The notes below the pieces were generated by a model that worked only from the letters and a program-made list of their open reading frames with translations, ran no database searches and had not been told where the DNA came from. A stretch of 12,335 bases of DNA from Oscillospiraceae bacterium (lineage in GTDB: Bacteria > Bacillota > Clostridia > Oscillospirales > Acutalibacteraceae), in assembly GCA_009786735.1 (NCBI GenBank), contig WQRM01000031.1:1-12335 (forward strand), in the 5' to 3' direction. Of this stretch, positions 7,367-12,335 are shown piece after piece. Position 1 is the first letter of the stretch, and every line of letters begins with the position of its first letter. Made by a program: the position numbers and the translations under genes.

Positions 7367-7645
7367 ATGACGAAGAAAATCTTAGCCATTGCGCTTTCAC
7401 TGATGTTGGTGTTTAGCTTTGGGCTAGTGGCTGCTGCCAGCAGTGGCTACGCCTGCGAATGCCCCGCCGATGTGGAGTGCATTGACGCATGCATTTGCAC
7501 CGAAGCCGGTGAGTGCGTTTGCCCAACCGACGACGACGAACGCACGCCGCTGCAGAGCTTCCTGCGCAGCTGGGGCTGGAGCACGCTGGGCTCTTGGCTT
7601 GCGATGGCGGCAACCGTTGTGATTGCGTTTTTTGTGACCCGCTAA
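7367..7645 (+). CDS. Secreted cysteine-rich protein with C-terminal membrane anchor (unit 3)
   Basis: This 92-residue protein is the short counterpart of the unit 1 protein. It has a signal peptide (MTKKILAIALSLMLVFSFG, probable cleavage after the AAA near residue 25) and a cysteine module very close to that of unit 2 (CECP, CIDACIC, ECVCP). An acidic spacer (TDDDERTP) leads to FLRSWGWSTLGSW plus a hydrophobic helix ending AFFVTR, nearly identical to the unit 1 C-terminus. AAGGAG is 6 bases before the ATG. The frame is open upstream to 7268, but that region overlaps the promoter and stem-loop, so the ATG at 7367 is chosen. The 34-residue peptide gene begins 36 bases after the stop and is presumably co-expressed. 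The function is unknown; the likely topology is an external cysteine module held by one C-terminal membrane helix. Confidence 0.87.
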   Translation: MTKKILAIALSLMLVFSFGLVAAASSGYACECPADVECIDACICTEAGECVCPTDDDERTPLQSFLRSWGWSTLGSWLAMAATVVIAFFVTR

Positions 7646-7681
7646 CCCGAACCACCCACTAAAACCAGAAGGAGAAGTAGT

Positions 7682-7786
7682 ATGAATTCAACTTTGACCA
7701 CCATTTTGGGCGTTATCGCAGGCATCACGACCATTGCGGCGACGTTTTTCATCCCCCGCATGGTGCTGACTTGCATTTTTTGCTAG
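7682..7786 (+). CDS. 34-residue membrane peptide with C-terminal CxxC (unit 3)
   Basis: The second stand-alone copy of the peptide reads MNSTLTTILGVIAGITTI, then FFIPRMVLTCIFC, then TAG. GAAGGAGAAG is 4-8 bases upstream of the ATG. Compared with the peptide at 6648-6752 most differences are conservative or synonymous, and the FFIPRMVLTC core is unchanged, as expected for a translated gene under selection. One membrane helix is predicted, with a short tail ending CxxC. It follows the anchored cysteine-rich protein in the same order and spacing as in unit 1 and is closed by its own terminator. The biochemical role is unknown. Confidence 0.85.
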   Translation: MNSTLTTILGVIAGITTIAATFFIPRMVLTCIFC

Positions 7787-7800
7787 CCGTTGCCTACAAC

Positions 7801-7837
7801 AAAAACAGCTTGACCAACCCGGTCGGGCTGTTTTTTT
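7801..7837 (+). terminator. Rho-independent terminator of unit 3
   Basis: CAGCTTGACC (7806-7815) pairs with GGTCGGGCTG (7821-7830), followed by seven Ts; flanking As and Ts extend the stem. It isolates unit 3 from the collagen-like operon. Confidence 0.93.
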
Positions 7838-7904
7838 GCGCCCATGTATCATATTCGCGCTTGCCCGAAGCATATAGTAATCCAGAAAGCGAGGGGGATG
7901 CAAC

Positions 7905-9488
7905 ATGAGTGATCACGACACGCGCAAAGCCCATCTTGACGAGAAAATCGAACGCATGCTCAACAATGCAGCGCGCGATTTTCGCGGCATGGAAAGATTT
8001 GAACAGCCTGCGAGCCACCATCCGCGCGGCTGCGGATGCCATGGCTGCCGCGGGCACTGTCCCACGTGCTGCCCGGCTGGCGCGACCGGCGCAACTGGGG
8101 CGACCGGCGCAACTGGGGCAGATGGCGCGACCGGCGCAACTGGGGCAGATGGCGCAACCGGAGCTACCGGAGAACCAGGCGACATAGGACCAACCGGACC
8201 ATCTACCGGCGAGACAGGACCACAAGGTCCAACCGGACCGACCGGACCAGGCGGCGGAGATCCGGGTCCAACCGGCGCGGATGGTGCTGACGGTGCAACT
8301 GGTCCGCAAGGTCCTACCGGCGCAGATGGCGCTGACGGCGCAACCGGTCCGCAAGGTTCTACCGGGGCGGATGGCGCTGACGGTGCAACTGGACCGCAAG
8401 GTCCTACCGGCGCAGATGGCGCTGACGGCGCAACTGGACCGCAAGGTCCTACCGGTGCAGATGGCACGGACGGTGCAACTGGACCGCAAGGTCCTACCGG
8501 CGCAGATGGCGCTGACGGTGCAACTGGACCGCAAGGTCCTACCGGCGCGGATGGTGCTGACGGTGCAACTGGTCCGCAAGGTCCTACCGGCGCAGATGGC
8601 GCTGACGGCGCAACCGGTCCGCAAGGTTCTACCGGCGCGGATGGCGCTGACGGCGCAACCGGTCCGCAAGGTCCTACCGGTGCAGATGGCACGGATGGTG
8701 CTGATGGCGCAACCGGTCCGCAAGGTCCTACCGGCGCGGACGGTGCAGACGGTGCTGATGGCGCAACTGGTCCGCAAGGTCCTACCGGCGCGGATGGCGC
8801 AACTGGTCCGCAAGGTCCTACCGGCGCAGATGGTGCAACTGGTCCGCAAGGTCCTACCGGCGCGGATGGTGCTGACGGTGCAACCGGTCCGCAAGGTCCA
8901 ACCGGGGCAGATGGCGCGGACGGTGCAACTGGACCACAAGGTCCAACTGGGGCAGATGGTGCGGGCGGTGCAACTGGCCCGCAAGGTCCTACCGGCGCGG
9001 ATGGTGCTGATGGTGCAACCGGTCCGCAAGGCCCTACCGGCGCGGATGGTGCTGACGGCGCGACTGGCCCTGCCGGACAGCAGGGTGCCGAAGGCGCGCA
9101 AGGACCACAGGGACCAGAAGGTCCGCAGGGGCAACCGGGTCAACAAGGACCGCAGGGTCAGCCGGGCGATCCCGGACCTGCAGGGCCAACCGGACCTCAA
9201 GGACCTGCGGGTGGCAGCAGCAGCAATTTCTTGGGCGTGTTCATCAATTCGTCCACGTTGTCCACTGCCTATCCCACCGCGACGCTGGGCGACTACGCCT
9301 ATGTGTCGGGTGATAGCGGCTACTACTACTGGAACAGCGAGCTTGGGCAATGGGTGCCGCAAGAGATTGAGGAGAGCGATTATCTACAGCTTAGCGATGC
9401 CGCAAAAGCCGCAGTGCCTTATTTGGTAGTGCCGGACACGACGCCCAATCCCACCCCCAGCCCCGACGCCGATAATATCCCAGTTTAA
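7905..9488 (+). CDS. Collagen-like repeat protein with tail-fibre-like C-terminus
   Basis: This 527-residue protein is mostly Gly-X-Y collagen triplets. Residues 1-40 are hydrophilic. Residues 43-56 hold six cysteines (GCGCHGC, HCPTCCP), which could cross-link trimers or anchor the protein. Triplets of the type GAT and GAD run from about 59. Residues 124-378 are about 17 copies of a 15-residue unit built around [15 protein letters not shown], then more varied [10 protein letters not shown] triplets to about 440. The C-terminal ~90 residues are globular; [18 protein letters not shown] and [12 protein letters not shown] resemble short domains found in phage tail fibres and collagen-like surface proteins. 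The tail is Pro/Thr-rich. Threonines in the Y position recall glycosylated exosporium collagens of the BclA type. There is no signal peptide, so spore-coat, exosporium or fibre location is an inference. GAGGGGGA precedes the ATG; no clear promoter was found. Confidence 0.88.
   Translation: MSDHDTRKAHLDEKIERMLNNAARDFRGMERFEQPASHHPRGCGCHGCRGHCPTCCPAGATGATGATGATGADGATGATGADGATGATGEPGDIGPTGPSTGETGPQGPTGPTGPGGGDPGPTGADGADGATGPQGPTGADGADGATGPQGSTGADGADGATGPQGPTGADGADGATGPQGPTGADGTDGATGPQGPTGADGADGATGPQGPTGADGADGATGPQGPTGADGADGATGPQGSTGADGADGATGPQGPTGADGTDGADGATGPQGPTGADGADGADGATGPQGPTGADGATGPQGPTGADGATGPQGPTGADGADGATGPQGPTGADGADGATGPQGPTGADGAGGATGPQGPTGADGADGATGPQGPTGADGADGATGPAGQQGAEGAQGPQGPEGPQGQPGQQGPQGQPGDPGPAGPTGPQGPAGGSSSNFLGVFINSSTLSTAYPTATLGDYAYVSGDSGYYYWNSELGQWVPQEIEESDYLQLSDAAKAAVPYLVVPDTTPNPTPSPDADNIPV
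8274..9038 (+). repeat. 45-base tandem repeat array encoding collagen triplets
   Basis: There are about 17 units: thirteen of 45 bases, two of 54 and two of 36, differing by whole Gly-X-Y triplets (9 bases). Units vary mainly at third codon positions and at a few residues (ADG/TDG, GPT/GST, GAG), as expected from unequal recombination or slippage with purifying selection on the triplets. Confidence 0.95.
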
Positions 9489-9558
9489 GGTTGATGTGTG
9501 CATAGCGGGCGGCCACGATGTCGCCCGCAGATTTTTGCAAGAGAAAGAAGGAGTCCAC

Positions 9559-10029
9559 ATGGCTAACGCTGTTTCCTACGAGCTGCTGATGAGCATGCTC
9601 GGCGCATCCAATGGAATTGCCCTGCTTGACGCAAATAGCCAACTGACCCATGACCAAATGCCAGACTTCCCGACCAATGTGTATGACTACACGTTTAACA
9701 ACGCAACGTTTTCGGGCGAAGCACATGCGTTTGAGGTGCAATTGTCCGACAAGGCGAGCTTGGTTTCGTTTTGGGGAAGCGCAACGCAAAACGCAACGGG
9801 CACTGCGGGCGAATCGTTTGTGATTTTGTCTCCGCAAGATTTCACGCTGCTGGAGCGCTTTGTTGGGCAGGTTGACCAATTTGCCCTGGGCTACAACCCA
9901 ACGACCAACGACTTCAAGTATATGCCCGTGCAAATCACCGCCGCAGACGGCATGGCGCTGGTGACCGCGCCTTACATCGCGGTGGGCACGCAGTTCTCAT
10001 GGCAATTCATGCTGGTGCTTGCGGAATAG
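9559..10029 (+). CDS. Small protein with tail-fibre-like N-terminus, partner of the collagen-like protein
   Basis: This 156-residue protein has no signal peptide or membrane segment. It begins MANAVSYELLMSML, shared with the next gene, then GIALLDANSQLTHDQMPDF, which resembles the LDANGK..ASQLP motif common near the start of phage tail-fibre and collagen-like surface proteins. The rest is probably beta-rich and ends in FSWQFMLVLAE. The ATG at 9559 is chosen because AAGGAG lies 5 bases upstream and the start aligns with the paralogue; the frame is open to 9496 but has no ribosome binding site there. It begins 70 bases after the collagen-like gene on the same strand with no terminator between, so an operon is likely. 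A structural role on the cell or spore surface, or in a fibre, is inferred; the family is not identified. Confidence 0.78.
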   Translation: MANAVSYELLMSMLGASNGIALLDANSQLTHDQMPDFPTNVYDYTFNNATFSGEAHAFEVQLSDKASLVSFWGSATQNATGTAGESFVILSPQDFTLLERFVGQVDQFALGYNPTTNDFKYMPVQITAADGMALVTAPYIAVGTQFSWQFMLVLAE

Positions 10030-10053
10030 GTTGCAAAGGAGAGAGTGTACTCG

Positions 10054-10500
10054 ATGGCCAACGCTGCGTCTTATGAGCTGTTGATGAGCAAACTGGCGAA
10101 CGTGAACATTGAGCTGGGGGATATCTTCAACCTCATCACGCAGTCGCCGCCGGTTTATATCAACAGCGTTGACCCGGCCTTCACCGGCGTGGGCGTGGGG
10201 ATTATCCGCACGGGCAACAGCTACAACATTTGGGGCACAGGCTCGTTTAGCAGCACACGCTCGTTCAGCGGCGGCACGACTTACTACTTAATCAAGACCG
10301 GGCGCGCCGATGCCTATGCGCCGCTGACGTGGTATCAAGGCCCACCAACGGTGTTCACCGTTTGGCTGCAAAGCAACAACGACCTTGCCCAGCCGCTTTA
10401 CTTCGACAACACGGGCATCTACATGACGCCGCACAACAACCTCAGCAACATCACGGGCACGTTTGCATTCACAGCAACGTTGATGTTGGCGGCGGGGTAG
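10054..10500 (+). CDS. Small protein sharing the MANAxSYELLMSxL N-terminus
   Basis: This 148-residue protein begins MANAASYELLMSKLANVN, matching the start of the preceding gene, and then diverges into a probably beta-rich body (GVGVGIIRTGNSYNIWGTG, SFSGGTTYYLIKTG). It ends FAFTATLMLAAG, roughly similar to the end of its neighbour. AAAGGAGAG at 10035-10043 is 10 bases before the ATG at 10054. A GTG at 10045 is in frame but too close to the ribosome binding site, and the shared N-terminus favours the ATG. It follows the previous gene by 24 bases and is closed by a terminator, so it is the last gene of the collagen-like operon. The function is unknown; a surface, fibre or spore component is the best guess from context. 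Confidence 0.78.
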   Translation: MANAASYELLMSKLANVNIELGDIFNLITQSPPVYINSVDPAFTGVGVGIIRTGNSYNIWGTGSFSSTRSFSGGTTYYLIKTGRADAYAPLTWYQGPPTVFTVWLQSNNDLAQPLYFDNTGIYMTPHNNLSNITGTFAFTATLMLAAG

Positions 10501-10515
10501 GGCGCATTGCAAGAA

Positions 10516-10550
10516 AAACACCCTCGCGTTTGCGGGGGTGTTTGTTGTTT
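10516..10550. terminator. Bidirectional terminator between the collagen-like operon and hicA
   Basis: AAACACCCTCGC (10516-10527) pairs with GCGGGGGTGTTT (10532-10543) around GTTT. T-rich runs follow on both strands (GTTGTTT on plus, TTTTTCTT on minus). The hicA stop codon lies 5 bases away, so both convergent transcripts end here. Confidence 0.93.
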
Positions 10551-10554
10551 CACG

Positions 10555-10749
10555 TTAGAATTTGTGGGGAATTCCTGCTTGCTTCATGATGGCGTTTGCG
10601 ACATGACGTGACTTGATTTTGCTGTCCACCGGAAAATGCTTGCCGGTGTGCGGGCTGAACCAAATGTCGTGGTCGCCCTTGCCGCGCCGCTGAAAATTAC
10701 AGCCTTTTTTCTTCAGTGTTTCGCGCACTTTCTTTTCGTATTCAGCCAT
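10555..10749 (-). CDS. hicA: HicA-family mRNA interferase toxin
   Basis: This 64-residue protein fits HicA in size and motif order: an N-terminal helix (EYEKKVRETLKKKGC), the strand and turn RRGKGDHDIWFSP containing His27 in the position of the catalytic G-[ST]-H histidine, then HFPVDSKIKSRHVANAIMKQ and a C-terminal QAGI. HicA toxins bind RNA through a double-stranded-RNA-binding-like fold and cleave mRNA to halt translation. Here Asp26 replaces the usual Ser/Thr before the histidine, a known kind of variation. AAAGG at 10761-10765 precedes the ATG. It lies 55 bases downstream of the antitoxin-like gene on the same strand, an antitoxin-first order, and the gap contains a dispersed repeat. Expression is presumably from the promoter upstream of the antitoxin; whether the toxin is active cannot be told. 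Confidence 0.85.
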   Translation of the reverse strand: MAEYEKKVRETLKKKGCNFQRRGKGDHDIWFSPHTGKHFPVDSKIKSRHVANAIMKQAGIPHKF

Positions 10750-10767
10750 ACAAACATCTACCTTTCA

Positions 10768-10799
10768 AAAGCACAGCGAAGCGACCAAGCTCCGCCGCA
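10768..10799 (-). repeat. Dispersed 32-base repeat, copy B, between antitoxin and toxin genes
   Basis: This is the reverse-oriented match (30 of 32 bases) to 7187-7218. It fills most of the 55-base gap between the antitoxin stop codon and the toxin ribosome binding site and could affect toxin translation or mRNA stability. Confidence 0.85.
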
Positions 10800-10804
10800 A
10801 GTGG

Positions 10805-11017
10805 TCAGCCATGGGCGATTTGTCTTTCTGATTGAATGAACAGGCGAGAATACGTTGGTTTTTCGTTCAACGCCAGAATTTCAGGCACAACCACCTTGAC
10901 TTTTTCGATGAGTGCGTCGAAAGAGTTATGCTCCAGCGCAAGCGGAATGGCATCACAAATGGCAACCCAAACGCCGGCATCGTCGTCCCAGCTGAAGTTG
11001 ATTTCATATTCGTTCAT
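10805..11017 (-). CDS. HicB-like antitoxin (DUF1902 type)
   Basis: This 70-residue protein matches the DUF1902 pattern: YEINFSWDDDAGVWVAICD followed by IPLALEHNSFDALIEKVK and VVVPEILALN, a compact alpha/beta fold like the N-terminal half of HicB. In HicAB systems this domain binds and blocks HicA. There is no additional DNA-binding domain here, so autorepression of the promoter by this protein alone is uncertain. AAGGAGGTGC precedes the ATG, a strong site that fits high antitoxin output relative to the toxin. The protein ends ERQIAHG directly before the dispersed repeat; the insertion may have altered its tail. Annotation as an antitoxin depends on the adjoining hicA. Confidence 0.82.
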   Translation of the reverse strand: MNEYEINFSWDDDAGVWVAICDAIPLALEHNSFDALIEKVKVVVPEILALNEKPTYSRLFIQSERQIAHG

Positions 11018-11052
11018 GGCGCACCTCCTTGTGTGAAAGCTTGGCTAGTTCT

Positions 11053-11081
11053 ATTATACACTATATTACGCGAAATTACAA
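11053..11081 (-). promoter_or_regulatory. Promoter of the antitoxin-toxin pair
   Basis: Read on the minus strand, TTGTAA (11076-11081), a 17-base spacer and TATAAT (11053-11058), about 36 bases before the antitoxin ATG. It is back-to-back with the dnaX promoter, with 12 bases between the two -35 elements. Confidence 0.78.
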
Positions 11082-11093
11082 CTAAAACTTTTA

Positions 11094-11122
11094 TTGACTT
11101 CCCGCACGGTTTGTTGTATAAT
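11094..11122 (+). promoter_or_regulatory. Sigma-A promoter of dnaX
   Basis: TTGACT (11094-11099), a 17-base spacer and TATAAT (11117-11122). The dnaX ATG lies 37 bases after the -10 element. Confidence 0.85.
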
Positions 11123-11147
11123 TAGTGTAGGTAATTCTATGCGGGAA
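11099..11147. repeat. 8-bp inverted repeat spanning the dnaX core promoter
   Basis: TTCCCGCA (11099-11106) and TGCGGGAA (11140-11147) are perfect inverted copies 33 bases apart, one in the promoter spacer and one in the 5' untranslated region next to the ribosome binding site. The arrangement could be an operator or chance; no family match is claimed. Confidence 0.5.
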
Positions 11148-11159
11148 AGGCAACTTACG

Positions 11160-12335
11160 ATGTATCAGGTATTATACCGCAAATGGCGGTCGCCGACATT
11201 CGGCGATGTGGTTGGACAAGACCACGTGACCACCACGCTGCGCCGCGCTCTGCAGGCGGGGCGGCTGGCGCATGCCTATCTGTTCACCGGCCCACGCGGC
11301 ACGGGCAAAACCTCGTGTGCGCGGATTTTGGCTAAAGCAGTGAACTGCACTGCGCTGGTTGAAGGAGAGCCTTGCAATGCTTGCGAGTTGTGCGTGGGCA
11401 TTGACAACAACAGCATCTTGGATGTGATTGAGATTGACGCCGCGAGCAACAACGGCGTGGATAACATCCGTGACCTGCGCGACGAAACGAACTTCACGCC
11501 CGCGCACGGAAAATATCGCGTGTATATCATCGACGAGGTGCACATGCTGTCTGCCGGGGCGTTCAACGCGCTGCTGAAGACACTTGAAGAGCCGCCGAGC
11601 TATGTGATCTTCATTCTGGCGACCACGGAAGTGCACAAGCTGCCCGCGACGGTGCTGTCGCGCTGCCAACGCTTTGATTTTCATCGGATTTCTGCCGAGG
11701 ACATCGCCCAGCGGCTGCTGCATGTGGCGGCGGGCGAAGGTCTTGCGCTGGAAGAAGGCGCGGCGATGCTGCTTGCGCGCGTGGCGGACGGCGCGATGCG
11801 CGATGCGTTGTCGCTGCTGGACCGTTGCCGCACCGAGGGCGAGAGCATCACCGCGGCGAGCGTGGCGAAGGCCATTGGCATGGCGGACAGACGCTACTTA
11901 TTTGAACTTTGCGATGCGCTGCTTTCTTCTGACATTGGCGCGTGCTTGCAGTTGATTCATCAGCTTTACCACGATGCATGCGAGATGGAGCGGCTGTGCG
12001 AAGAAATGCTGGTGCACATGCGTAATCTGCTGGTGCTGCGTAGCGTGAAAACGCCGCGCGAGTTCCTGCTGTGCACGGAGGAAGACCTAGCGCTATATCA
12101 AGCGCAGGCGAAGCTGTGCACCGTGCCGCAGTTGCTCAAATACATGGAAGTCCTCGAACAGACGCAGCAAAACCTGCGCCGCAGCACCGACCGCCGCATG
12201 GAGATGGAGCTGGGGCTGATTCGGTTGTGCACGATGGGGCAGGATGCAACCCCCACCGTCGCGGCAAGCCGCGCCACCTCCCCGGGGTCCCCGCAAAACC
12301 TGTTTTGTGGGGTGGTCACCAAGGGGGAGGCACCA
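11160..12335 (+). CDS. dnaX: DNA polymerase III subunit gamma/tau, partial (3' end outside window)
   Basis: DnaX is the ATPase core of the clamp loader that places the beta sliding clamp on DNA for replication. From the ATG at 11160 the frame stays open for 392 codons to the window end. It starts with the typical MYQVLYRKWRSPTFGDVVGQ. Visible motifs are the P-loop GPRGTGKT (residues 44-51), zinc-binding Cys63, Cys72, Cys75 and Cys78, Walker B VYIIDE (121-126), sensor LATTE (153-157) and the SRC arginine-finger motif (167-169). Residues about 180-360 cover the lid and the oligomerisation domain III, ending MEMELGLIRLC. The following ~30 residues are encoded by a palindromic repeat cluster and look unlike a conserved domain. 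The upstream AAAGG is a modest ribosome binding site. Gram-positive dnaX is usually followed by a YbaB-type gene and recR; the window ends too early to test this. Confidence 0.96.
   Translation, partial: MYQVLYRKWRSPTFGDVVGQDHVTTTLRRALQAGRLAHAYLFTGPRGTGKTSCARILAKAVNCTALVEGEPCNACELCVGIDNNSILDVIEIDAASNNGVDNIRDLRDETNFTPAHGKYRVYIIDEVHMLSAGAFNALLKTLEEPPSYVIFILATTEVHKLPATVLSRCQRFDFHRISAEDIAQRLLHVAAGEGLALEEGAAMLLARVADGAMRDALSLLDRCRTEGESITAASVAKAIGMADRRYLFELCDALLSSDIGACLQLIHQLYHDACEMERLCEEMLVHMRNLLVLRSVKTPREFLLCTEEDLALYQAQAKLCTVPQLLKYMEVLEQTQQNLRRSTDRRMEMELGLIRLCTMGQDATPTVAASRATSPGSPQNLFCGVVTKGEAP
12260..12330 (+). repeat. Palindromic repeat cluster inside dnaX
   Basis: Three nested or adjacent palindromes occur in 71 bases: CGCGG/CCGCG (12260-12273), CCCCGCAAAA with TTTTGTGGGG (12289-12298, 12303-12312), and CCTCCCC with GGGGAGG (12277-12283, 12324-12330) enclosing the second. 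The style is that of short mobile extragenic repeats or MITEs found in many Clostridia. It is in frame with dnaX and falls just after domain III, in the poorly conserved linker. Confidence 0.7.

Noticed and set aside
8274..9038. CRISPR-like periodic repeat
   Set aside because: Units are contiguous coding repeats with no unique spacers and stay in frame as Gly-X-Y triplets.
7794..9362. 522-codon open frame on the minus strand opposite the collagen-like gene
   Set aside because: It is an artefact of the periodic GC-rich repeat; the product is a monotonous Arg/Thr/Cys repeat with no ribosome binding site, while the plus-strand collagen frame is clearly the real one.
9496..9558. Upstream start giving a 177-residue version of the first small operon protein
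   Set aside because: There is no ribosome binding site at 9496, and the ATG at 9559 aligns with the start of the paralogue at 10054.
10832..11125. 97-codon plus-strand open frame over the antitoxin gene and promoter region
   Set aside because: It is antisense to a recognisable DUF1902 protein and crosses two promoters, with no ribosome binding site or family match.

Overview
The window looks like chromosomal DNA of an anaerobic, fairly GC-rich member of the Bacillota, probably class Clostridia. The grounds are a long pyruvate:ferredoxin oxidoreductase gene (nifJ), near-consensus sigma-A promoters with 17-base spacers, strong AGGAGG-type ribosome binding sites, a DivIVA-like coiled-coil protein, and a Gram-positive style dnaX. 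This placement is inferred from gene content only; there is no rRNA or tRNA gene to confirm it.

Layout. Positions 1-2968 (minus) hold the first ~990 codons of nifJ, with its 3' end outside the window. Upstream of it, behind a perfect TTGACA/TATAAT promoter, is a ~160-nt structured RNA (3017-3180, minus) that ends in a T-run and has features of 6S RNA, though a cis-acting leader is also possible. Next come a lipoprotein with a GIN-type (DUF2807) beta-repeat domain (3368-4207, plus), a hairpin terminator, and a DivIVA-like coiled-coil protein (4327-5586, minus).

Positions 5716-7837 are the most unusual part: three consecutive units, each with its own promoter, a 5'-terminal mRNA stem-loop and a rho-independent terminator. 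Units 1 and 3 each encode a secreted, cysteine-rich, C-terminally membrane-anchored protein followed by a 34-residue membrane peptide ending in a CxxC tail. Unit 2 encodes one protein in which the same signal peptide and cysteine module are fused directly to the membrane peptide. I do not recognise this family and regard it as the best candidate here for an undescribed system.

Positions 7905-10500 are a probable three-gene operon: a collagen-like protein with about 17 copies of a 45-base repeat and a tail-fibre-like C-terminus, then two small proteins that share the N-terminal motif MANAxSYELLMSxL and have tail-fibre flavour. They are probably surface, spore-coat or fibre components.

Positions 10555-11017 (minus) hold a DUF1902/HicB-like antitoxin and a HicA toxin with a dispersed repeat between them. 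Their promoter stands back-to-back with that of dnaX (11160 to the window end, plus; DNA polymerase III gamma/tau). A palindromic repeat cluster lies in frame in the dnaX linker after domain III.

The units appear to be independently transcribed. The only multi-gene transcripts I infer are the two protein-peptide pairs, the collagen-like operon and the toxin-antitoxin pair.
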